64,000 nt of DNA from Vitis vinifera (Eukaryota; Streptophyta; Magnoliopsida; Vitales; Vitaceae), in contig NC_081806.1 of NCBI RefSeq assembly GCF_030704535.1, forward strand, positions 4,537,001 through 4,601,000. The letters run 5' to 3'. Position numbers and translations under genes: made by a program. Below, in pieces: positions 1 through 9,230 of the stretch. Under the pieces are notes generated by a model. That model did not search any database, was not told where the DNA came from, and worked only from the letters and a program-made list of their open reading frames with translations. The number at the start of each line of letters is the position of its first letter. The stretch's first letter is position 1.

Positions 1-968
1 CAATCTGTGTATGTATGAAGAATACAGGCAACACACCAACTTGAGTAGAGGTCCTCTATGTCAACATGACCTGATCATTTGTATGGCATTTAGGCATGCT
101 TTGTTATTTTTCTATTGTGCAATCCCCCCCTTCAATTTTGTTTTTGATTTTTTTTTTTTGTTCTTTTTTTTGTTTCTTGTATTTTTGTTTTTAGTGTTCC
201 TTTTATTTTTTGTTTCTGTGCTTGCATATAACTTTATGACAAGGAAATTAGGAATTCTCCATAGGAGCTTATATTCAGGATCTTAGATGTGTTGATATCA
301 ATGGTGATTCATTATTTTGATGAATCATTCTTCAGAAGAGGAAGGTTATGTAAAGTAGTAACACTTTCTCATAATCTCACTTATCAAATTCTGCTGTGAA
401 AGACAATATTTCAGAAGAATTTGCCATCATATATCTGATCCATACATGATTTCATGAAAAATGGACACAAATTTTTGATTGGTATATCTGCTTGGTATGG
501 TGATGGGTGTCATGGCTGACATCTAACCATCATGAGCAAGCCAATATGAAATGAGTTTAATTTCCATGATGATTCCTTTGTATGACTACATCTTTCCTGC
601 ACCCATTAGATACTGTTCCTATGGTTGCTTGAAGACAGTAGGAAGGTTTGTTTGTCAGTTTTGATTTGTACTTCTTGTTTTTATTTAGTTTCTCTTGTGT
701 GCCATTAAATTGATATGAAATGCGACCTGTTCTTATAAGGAGTTGCTTCCTACTCTGTTCTCTTTAATTTGGCGTGTGTTGTACATTTACTGACATCCAA
801 ATAGATGCTTTGGAATTTTTGAATCTTAGTTTTTGTGTTAATATGCATTAGCATGGGCTTATATTGATCATGTACATGCTTGTGCAGCAATATCAAATCA
901 AAATTCACAAGTCAGAGAGTTGAACTCCTGGTGCTCTCTTTCTGTCAGAGGGCTTTGTCAACTAGGAA
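1..968. other. upstream/5' leader region of the release-factor gene
   Basis: No coding region is supported here. The stretch is AT-rich, with a T-rich tract at about 149-200. A pyrimidine-poor CAG at 885-887 could be a 3' splice site, which would make 888-968 a 5'-UTR exon joined to the ATG at 969 and most of the rest a leader intron or promoter. Short open frames in the T-rich tract are low-complexity and show no family resemblance. Confidence 0.4.
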
Positions 969-3900
969 ATGGCTACTATCAGATGCACCACTAACATGAT
1001 TGTCAAAGAAATATTTCATGTATCATTGTCCTTACGATCAGAACGGATGTTCCAGATGGTATTACCTAACTTCAGTGTTTACTGTGGTACCGTAAACCGT
1101 GGAATCAGCTATAGTCGGATTAGGTGTGCGGCAGCAGATTCTGGAGATGGTGGAAGGAAGGTGTCAGCACGCCTCTCACAAGTTCAGCAGCTTTTGCAAG
1201 AAGCTGAGGAGAGATCTCTCTCTTTTGGCAATGAGCCTACTCCCAAAATCACACTAGGTATTTGAAATCTCCCTCTATCATATATGTTATGAATGGGAAA
1301 GAAAGATCCTTTTTTTTTCTTTTTGTTGTTGCTGTTTTTGATTCAACAGGAAATGCATAATCTACTTTGTTGGAATTGAAAGCATATACTATCAGGGCAT
1401 TATAGCAAATGATACCTGAAGTCATCTTCCCAACTAATGTCATTCTTCCGCCTTCTAGGGTTGGACAGGAATTAATTGGCCCCTCCCCTACTTCCTTTAC
1501 TAACCAAGGTCTTTTCATGAATTTAACATTGACAATTGAGACTAGTTAGAATAAATCATGTGAAAATTCCATGTGGGGCCATTGTGTAGAGTGTAGAATC
1601 TGGTGGAGAAAATGAGAATGGTAATATTTTACTGTGTAGGATCAAGGTCATTTACTCCTGATTTGTTTGTCCTTCAATTAATGGATTTTCCCCACTGAAT
1701 AATAATAAGTCTACGCTTTATAAAAATATTCCAGAGGTGTGATTTTTCTATTCTTTGATGAAGAGATACACAAAAGAATTTGTTTGTTACTAAAAGTTTC
1801 ATTCTTAAAGGGAAAAGATGTCTTGCTCTCTTCTATGGTTTCTTACTGGGGTATTTTATTCTTTAGCCATTATGATTCTCAACTTGTGACTGGTGTCCTT
1901 CGTCCACTCACATTCTTTTCATCTTCCTTAATGAGCAAATTATCAAACTCTACATTATCTGTTCTGGTCCTATTTGACCTCATTTTCTTACTGTTTTTAT
2001 CTTCATCAGAGTTATTATCTTTCACCATTTATTTGATTGCCCTCTTTCCCAGTTATTCTTGTTCCCACACCCAGTACCTATCTGTCTACTTGCCTTTTTG
2101 CTGAAGATGTAGTTTTGAATGCTATTTGTAATCAAATTCTTCATCAGAGCTCTCTCACTCTTTCTCTCTCTCGCTCTCTCTTGCTTTCTCTCTCTCGCTT
2201 CAAAATATGATCTCTCTCCTAGAAACCATGTATTGAGCAAGCCCAGGACTTGAACCTAGGACCTCCCATCCCTGGGCAGGATCACCTGTCTGTTGAGCTG
2301 TCCTTGGCTAGCAATGATACAAGAAGGCCTTGCCAGCTCAGAGACTTGTCTATTTTGGACCTTCCCAGACTCTCAGTCCCTACATTCCTTAGGCTTGATT
2401 TTACAATCTTTTCTGTTGATTCATACGAGTGTCCATTCTTTAAAGTTGCTTTTTTTTTTTTTTTTCGATAAGTAAACACATATATTAGCAAAAGGCAAAA
2501 CGCCGCATAGCATACAGGAAGTATACAAGGCGACGAAGACCTCACAACAACAATCAAAAGAAACAAAAAAACCCACCAACCCTTAACTGGAGGCTATCCA
2601 CTCCAAGAAACCTATAAGGGAACGAGGCTCCGCACCATTATACAATTTTGCCCACCCCCACAAATTACAAACAAAAGAATTCTTAACTTTCTGTATAGCT
2701 AACTCCCCTCCCCCCCCCCCCTGAATGCTAATCTATTCCTCTCCTTCCAAACCGTCCAAAAAATAAATAACGGTATGGATCTCTAAATTTTCTCCCTCTT
2801 TTTACCCACAAAAAGAACCCTTCCATCTGATAACTGCCTCCTTTACAGTTTCTGGAAAGAACCACTGGGCTCCAAACATTATACAATTTAAAGTTGCTTT
2901 CTTATGATGCATTAAGTTTACTTTAGTTCCCTCATATTCTTCTAGCTGTCCTGAAGCACAATCCAAGGGATGCCGGTTAAGTACAAGTCATGGTAGAGAT
3001 TCTTCTCGGTTGGAAGTTATTATTGTTCTTTTGCTTCACTTTACTGTTACCACTTCTGTTCATTCGTTATTATCGTTTTTATGAGACTGTGTTGTTTGTT
3101 TACAGTAGAGAAGTGTTAAAAGTGTTATCAGCATGGGAAGGTGGTCTATCTTGAAGGAGTGATGAGTATCTTTGTAGTTATTTTTCCTTTTATAGTGAGG
3201 ATATGCAAGATAAGGGGAGAGCTCTTCTACGTTGCAACTATAATTGGTGGCTACCTATGATACCAGGAAACATTCTGACCATTGGTAATCATGTGGTTGC
3301 GAAAATCCTATCAAGTTGGCTTTCTCACCAGCTTGATTCTAGTTCTGGGGCGCTGCCTTGATCTTTCCTGTAACACGAGCCTTTTATCATCTATTAAATG
3401 GGAAAAGAGGGAAAAATTGTCCTCTTAGGATTTTAACTCTTGCTGGGTGCTTCATTATATTCACATGCTATCTGGCAATTTTTTTCTTTTCATGGAACTG
3501 CTTATTTTCTTAAATTTAGGTCATTCCATCTTCTCTGATTAAGATGCTGTGAGCATTGAAAACCATGATATCTATAATCAATTACATTAGCTCGTTAAGC
3601 TAAGTACCATTTTATTTTCAATTATCATCATTTCAGACCATGTTACTGTGAGTTTTGCAAGAAGTGGTGGGCCTGGAGGTCAGAATGTCAACAAAGGTCT
3701 GTTCTTTGTCGTTTTATATACTAAATCTTTATTTGATTTCCCTTCTTACTTCCCTGTTTTTTTTTTTTGATCAGACTCTTCTTACTTCTTATTGAGGCTT
3801 ATTTCCATTACTGGTTACAGTGAACACAAAGGTGGACATGCGCTTCAATGTTAAAAATGCTTATTGGCTAAGCGACAGGGTCAGGGAGAGGATTATGCAA

Positions 3901-5381
3901 ATGGTTTGTTACTTTCATTTGTTCTCCCGTATTTTATCCAATTTTTTAATATAAGAAATTTTTCAGGACAGGAAAGTGGCCGTTTGCTGGGCCATAGCCT
4001 TAAGTTCATGGAACATTTAGGAGATTGACCAGCTTAGAGGGATCTCATAAGTAAATTCCTCAGCAAAAATGTGATTAGTCGAGTCTTGTAACAAAAAGTG
4101 AAACTGATTTGTTACTGTTTGCTACCTGATCTAGCATATTGGGACAGGTGGTTTTCAAGAAAAGTTGATCTGGTTAGATGGGTGGTTGATCTTCTAAGGA
4201 GAATGTAGTCCTGGAAGATGTCAACAGTCCCTATATTGGAGGCTTGAACTTTTGAATGTGCCATGTATATGGGCTTATGCCTCAAGCTTATATTTCCCTC
4301 CTCGCTTATCCTAGAATGGATTATAAATATTTTTGAATTGGAGATATTTGTTAGATTCCTTTATTTTATTTTATTTATTAAGAGATTGAGGTTTTTTTTT
4401 TTAAAATTGTTTTAATTTTATTTTTTGTTTTTACTATTTTATTTATATAAAATTGGGTCTCGTTTATTGCCTACTTATCTTTCTATGAGCTTTGTTGACT
4501 TTCCTAGTTATGAACAGGAAAAGAATCGGATTAACAAAGATGGGGAGATTGTGATTTCTTCAACAAAAACTAGAACACAGAAGTTAATTTCTGCCCACTT
4601 CTCCTTTTTGTTATACATTTTGGTTCTCTGTTCCCAAAGCAATTGGTTTCATTCTGCCATTCTTCTTCAGGGGTAACATTGAAGATGCACTGGGAAAACT
4701 ACAGGTACCATACAATGCATGCTTATTTCAATTCTTGTGTAATGGTGATATATATATTTATTGCTTCTTGTTATCTGGCTCAAATGGTAAAATATTCCCT
4801 TGATTGTTAGATCTAGAATGGTTTCTGTATGATGCTAGAGCGAACTTATTACCCAAAAATGAAGTGCTACAAGTACTTCAAACCGTGTCATTATTGTGTG
4901 ACTTGCTGTTGATTATTTTTGAAGTGATGTTTTGTTGAGATTAATTTTATTATTGATTTTCCATTATTTTGAATGAATAAAACAGGCAATTATTGATGCT
5001 GCTTCATATGTCCCACCGCCCCCATCAGAAGAGCAGAAGAAAAAAATTGCCAAGTTGTAAGTGTTCATCTGTATCCGTGTTTTTTACCTTGCACAGAACC
5101 ATTGCATCTCTGTCCTAACGTTAGGCTCCTAGCCTAAATTATCTATTTGATTGTTTGTTTTATAGTTTGTAGGTGATCTTTGTTTTTTTTTTTTCTCCCC
5201 AAATTTTCCTCGTATCATATTTTGTGATAGCATTCTTGAGTTTTGAAGGGTCCTGAATTTATTTTTATAATCAATCTGTCTACTGTGAAGGGCTGCTATT
5301 GGGGAGCAGAAACGGTTGCAGAACAAGAAGGTACTTTCACAGAAGAAGGCATTTAGAAGAAGCCGAGACAGTTGGGACTAA
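969..5381 (+). CDS. class I peptide chain release factor, ICT1-like (organellar peptidyl-tRNA hydrolase)
   Basis: Seven exons: 969-1257, 3637-3696, 3821-3903, 4518-4582, 4671-4704, 4986-5056 and 5291-5381. All introns are GT-AG, the exons total 693 nt, and the product is 230 aa. The defining feature is the GGQ motif at residues 110-112 within SGGPGGQNVNK, the catalytic loop that releases nascent peptide from peptidyl-tRNA. The C-terminus is Lys/Arg-rich (KKKIAKL, then QKRLQNKKVLSQKKAFRRSRDSWD), as in ICT1/ArfB proteins, where a basic tail reads the empty mRNA channel of stalled ribosomes. The codon-recognition domains of true RF1/RF2 are absent, so a rescue-type factor is more likely than stop-codon termination. 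About 90 residues precede the domain, giving room for a transit peptide; mitochondrial versus plastid targeting cannot be decided here. It is convergent with the DUF1442 gene. Intron 1 carries a SINE-like piece and an L1 fragment. The start is the first ATG in frame with a plausible leader. Confidence 0.9.
2147..2218. repeat. CT-rich simple repeat
   Basis: A pyrimidine tract of TCTC/CGCTCTC units lies in intron 1 of the release-factor gene, immediately beside the SINE-like sequence. It may be the degraded simple-repeat tail of that element. Confidence 0.7.
2225..2340 (-). mobile_element. tRNA-related SINE-like fragment
   Basis: On the minus strand there is a perfect RNA polymerase III B box, GGTTCAAGTCC (plus-strand 2246-2256). 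About 35 bases upstream of it is an A-box-like AGCTCAACAGACAGG (about 2284-2298), the layout of a tRNA head. The sequence does not fold into an obvious intact tRNA with a canonical anticodon arm, so a tRNA-derived SINE remnant is preferred over a tRNA gene. It lies inside intron 1 of the release-factor gene, antisense to it. Confidence 0.45.
2453..2886 (-). mobile_element. 5'-truncated L1-type LINE fragment
   Basis: The insertion begins on the plus strand with an oligo-T run (the poly-A tail of a minus-strand element), followed by CGATAAGTAAAC. It is flanked by a perfect 14-bp direct repeat, TTTAAAGTTGCTTT, at 2439-2452 and 2887-2900. Read on the minus strand, the body gives broken frames resembling the end of a plant L1 ORF2 (GELAIQKVKNSFVCNL, then SLIGFLEWIASS). 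The truncated 5' end, poly-A tail and target-site duplication mark a typical target-primed insertion. A C-homopolymer lies at about 2709-2721. It sits in intron 1 of the release-factor gene, antisense to it. Confidence 0.85.
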
Positions 5382-6050
5382 ACAACAAATCATGAAGTTT
5401 TAATGTTTGAGATGTTCAAATATGAAAGAACCCATCTTCCACTAGCATCATCATTCCCTTGTTGCCATCTTCATGTGGTAAAAGGGGAATAACTTATGCC
5501 AAACTTTTCCTATTCCATATTATGAACAGAGTGGACGGCTGATGGGACCTATGCTGCAACCCTGGGAACCCATCTTGGAGATGGGGGGTATAACTTTTAT
5601 CTGTCACAAAATTGGATAGAATGCTTAATCCTCATTTATGTAGGACGATCGCAGGCTTGTTAGCTGCAGTGATCCTCACAGAATACAGACAGTTCAATTC
5701 TTACATTACATCAAAATTTACCTTTTATTTATGTTAAAAGTGCACCCAAGATTCTGTCTCTCAGGGCTCTGTTATAACTTAATTGACAAATCTCTTATTT
5801 AATGACTTGGGAATTCCTTTTGTTTAGGTTATATCTAGGACAGTACTTGAGGGTTGCCTGGTAAAGCAAATTTGACTCGATAGCAAGCAAAGTGAGGCTA
5901 GTGGAATGTTTCATTCATTTCCTTAGGAAAATCTCTTTACATGTCTTGGGTCACAGCCCAAGAAGAAAGGAAAAACGAATAAACGAAATGAACAATTGAA
6001 GCTTTGTTTACTGTACACAAACGATGAAAATGCATCCATCCACTTGGGTG
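5382..6050. other. convergent intergenic region with two 3' UTRs
   Basis: This holds the 3' UTR of the release-factor gene and, from the other side, that of the DUF1442 gene. The segment at 5910-6050 carries short AT-rich stretches suitable for poly-A signals on the minus strand. No further gene is seen. Confidence 0.6.
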
Positions 6051-6802
6051 TCATTTTCGGATAACATACTCCTCCCCAGATTCTCGATCAACATGCCTGA
6101 TCCAACGGCTCTGACCCTGGGTCGAACCGGAACTCCCCCCACTAGTCGCAACATGTGCGATATCCAATCCCTTCCCTACCGGGAGGAACACCGTCCTCAC
6201 CAGACGTGACCCATGATCAAGAACGCTCCGCCATTTGAAACTCGTGTTGCTGGTTGAGTTGGCGTTCTTGCATACCAAAACAGCTCCCCGGTGGCTAAGC
6301 TTAGCAAGCCTAAATACTCTCTGAAAGTTCCTCCGCCGGCAATCCACCACCAAGAAATCCACACCTGATAGCCCACCCATCACATCCTCCGCCTTCCCTA
6401 CAATAACTTCTGTCGACACACCGGCTTCACCCATGGCCTCTACATACTCTGACCTTGACTGCTCATCCGGTACCAAGCACACATGTCTCCCACATGAATT
6501 GCGGCTTGCGATGGCCAACCCAACACTCGTCGCTATGAGCCCACCCTGCGACCACGTTTCCACGATCAACTGCGCGTTCCAACCAGCTGCCATGGCTGAA
6601 ACCAGCTCCGCCACCCCCGATTCCTGGAAAAGCTCGCACTGCATACGAAACCCAATAATCATTCATCAAACTTAACAGAAAAAAAAAAAACCCAGAAAAA
6701 ACAGCAGGGTCTTCATGTAGGCTTGGGAATAGCTATGCTAACCGTTTTAACAGTATCGATATAAGCCTTGGAGGCAGTCTCTGGAGACCAAACCAGCTTC
6801 AT
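6051..6802 (-). CDS. DUF1442 family protein
   Basis: Two exons: 6743-6802 (20 codons, starting MKLVWSPETASKAYIDTVKT) and 6051-6638. They are joined across a GT-AG intron of 104 nt to give 215 aa. The N-terminal signature MKLVWSPETA and the core MAAGWNAQLIVETWS are typical of plant DUF1442 proteins. These have a Rossmann-like, SAM-methyltransferase-related fold, but no activity has been established that I know of. The segments GLIATSVGLAIAS and GVDFLVVDCRR would be the nucleotide-binding and beta4 regions by analogy with that fold. The 203-residue open frame that starts inside the intron (6662) is not the true start: the MKLVW exon restores the conserved N-terminus. The codons are GC-rich compared with the surroundings. 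It lies beside the release-factor gene, as DUF1442 genes do in Arabidopsis by my recollection. Confidence 0.9.
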
Positions 6803-8870
6803 ATTCTCCTGTAATGGTGTACCGTGTTTCTTGATTGCTGCACAGGCTATGTTTATGTTTGTTAAGGTAATTGGTAGTTTGTTAATAGATGTTGATGGTG
6901 GGCTTTAAATGAGGGAAGGGATGGTTTCGGTGGAGCGTTGACATTTCTTCTCTCCCAGGTTCAACGTGTGGAATGGGGTTAATACTGTGGGCATTTCCTC
7001 TATATTTCTCTGAAACCACCGGCCTCTTTTGGCTTTTTGAGTTCCATTTGCCTAGCACAACTATTTCTACTTTCAACCCTACATTTCCTACAAAATTACA
7101 TCACTCTACCTAATGGATTAGCATCTCAAATTTGAGCTATCCGAATTGTTTTTAAAAACATTTTTTATATTTCAATCAATTTTTTTTAAGACATTTTTTA
7201 CTAATAAAATATTTTTTAATTATTTTTAAAAATAATTATATAAATATATATAATTATTAAAAAAAAACAAACAAACACATTTATTTAACAATTTTTTTAT
7301 TTTAAAATATATTCAGGAATTATTTTTAAAAACTGATTTGACAGATTTTTAAAAACACTCCTTAAAGGATGCATCCAATCAAATTTGGTTTAAGTAGGAG
7401 TTTAAGATATCACTAATGTGTTATGACATCGTTTTGGTGGCTATCAAATTGGTGGGTGGATAAGATTCATATTCAAATCATGACGCTTACAAATGTAAAA
7501 GAAAAAGAAATCAATTATGATTGCGGAAAATTGCTCATATGTAACAAAAAAAAAAGAAAAAAAAGCATATTTACACAGAAATCAGGATTTTAGTGATAAT
7601 ATCTAAAATTATTGACTTGTTTTTAATTTTTTTCTTAAGGAAAGGGGTCAAATTGTGATTAACCGATAAAACGAGGTGCACTTTGGGAAACAACAAAGAG
7701 GAGGAGAAATGGTAAACAAACTTTAGAATGTGGAGACCAGCCGAGAATCGAGATTAAACATGAAAGATCCAGAAGCAGGAACCGTAACCGCGTCCGTAAC
7801 GATAGCAGGAACCGTACGAACCGGACCCTAGGTTTTTGTTCTCTGCCATCAAATCCAACTTAAGTGTCTCTGAGTCAGCTTTCAGATATGTTGACCTTAC
7901 CCTCCATCAAGTCATCAGCTCACCCTCATTGGTCTATGACTTTAGTGCCTCGTCACCACCAGATGGAAAAATGACTGGTTCCAGAACTGACGTGTAGATG
8001 TGAATCGTGATAAGCCCAGCCGACTTCTGCAGGATAATTTTGACCGTTTATTTATTTGATTCATGTATTTTCTACACATAATTTATGACACTAGACTTAT
8101 TGGTCAATAATTTCACAAGCATCCCTGTTTTTATAAATGGATTTTGTGTTCTTGAAAACAATTGTACTTTTAGTTTTTGAAAACCGTTTTAAAAATAAAA
8201 ATTTATTTAAAAATTTAAAATATTTTTAATTTTTATATATATTATTTTATTTTTAATTATTCGTATCATTATTTTTTAAAATAATTATTAAAAATAATTA
8301 AAAGGTGTTTATTAAAAACATCATCTTTTTTATTTTTTTAAAAAATATAAAATAATTTTTTATTATTAAATATGTTTTTTTATTTTTTATTTCTAAAAAA
8401 CAGAAAAATGATCCAAAAAAATAATTTTCAAACGTGCCTTTAATAGATTAATAAGGAGAAACATGAACTTCGTTTAAAAGGGTATTGATATTTTGGGTGG
8501 TGGTGACATGTCACGTATTAGTTGAAAAACAATGAAACAATACTAAAGTACTTTCTTGCTAGTGGTCGGTCAAGTTGTAAGATATTTTAATAATATCACT
8601 AAGTTGGTCTCCAACCAAACTCCACGGAATAGTTGAATTTCAATTTGGTTTTACTAAAATTTAAGGTTAGTTTAAGGACAACTTGTACGATTGACTGGGT
8701 ACACGTAGGTCGTGACATAAGAATATAATTTTTTTTTAAATAATCAAAATTCAGTGTCAAATAAGATGGGTGTTAATATGATAGCAATAAATTCTATATC
8801 ATGTCTGGTGGATGGAAGCATTTGCACAGCAGCATATTGAAGCCAGCTTAATCACATTTGGGGTGTGGCG
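6803..8870. other. intergenic, AT-rich, no gene seen
   Basis: This contains the upstream region of the DUF1442 gene. Two AT-rich blocks, at about 7140-7350 and 8140-8430, have the runs of TTTTTAAAAA and GTTTTCAAAAAC that recur in MITE-like sequences elsewhere in the window. A more GC-rich patch at 7730-7860 (GGAACCGTAACCG type repeats) has no coding signal. No RNA gene was recognised. Confidence 0.5.
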
Positions 8871-8876
8871 CTCACA

Positions 8877-8924
8877 AGCCCATAGCCCATAGCCCATAGC
8901 CCACAGCCCACAGCCCATAGCCCA
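8877..8924. promoter_or_regulatory. seven-copy AGCCCA(T/C) heptamer array (site II-like motifs)
   Basis: AGCCCA occurs seven times at an exact 7-bp period, starting at 8877, 8884, 8891, 8898, 8905, 8912 and 8919. More degenerate AGCACAT/AGCAACAT units follow to about 8960. The complement, TGGGCT, fits the plant site II consensus TGGGC(C/T), bound by TCP factors and known from promoters of nuclear genes for mitochondrial and ribosomal proteins. The array ends 306 bp upstream of the ATG of the mitochondrial-type IBA57 gene. A regulatory role is an inference; it could be only a small tandem repeat. Confidence 0.5.
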
Positions 8925-9230
8925 TATAGCACATAGCAACATAGCACATAGCAGCAGCCATTGGCCAAGCCTAGTTTCCCAGGCAGTCTTGAAATGAAGC
9001 CTGCCCCTGTCTATTTCCTTCAGGAATTTCATCGAACATCTATCAGTCACGCTTTCTTCTGAGACAGAAACAAACTTTTCCATACCAGAGATCCACCTTC
9101 CACGCCACGTGTCATAACATCATAAACCCCAACTACGCGTGTCACCAATCCAAAGTGTCACCTCCACCATCTTCCCCCATTACTTGGCTCCCCAAATCTA
9201 CCTCCTTCCTTCACACAACCAAGCACCGCA

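Noticed and set aside
11-286. 91-residue open frame at the left edge
   Set aside because: It is mostly Phe/Leu from a T-rich tract and shows no family resemblance.
2225-2340. Functional tRNA gene
   Set aside because: The B box is good, but no complete cloverleaf or anticodon arm could be drawn by eye.
6433-6675. 80-residue plus-strand frame over the DUF1442 gene
   Set aside because: It is an antisense shadow of a GC-rich coding exon.
8877-8960. Interstitial telomere-type repeat
   Set aside because: The unit is AGCCCAT/AGCCCAC, not the plant telomere unit CCCTAAA.
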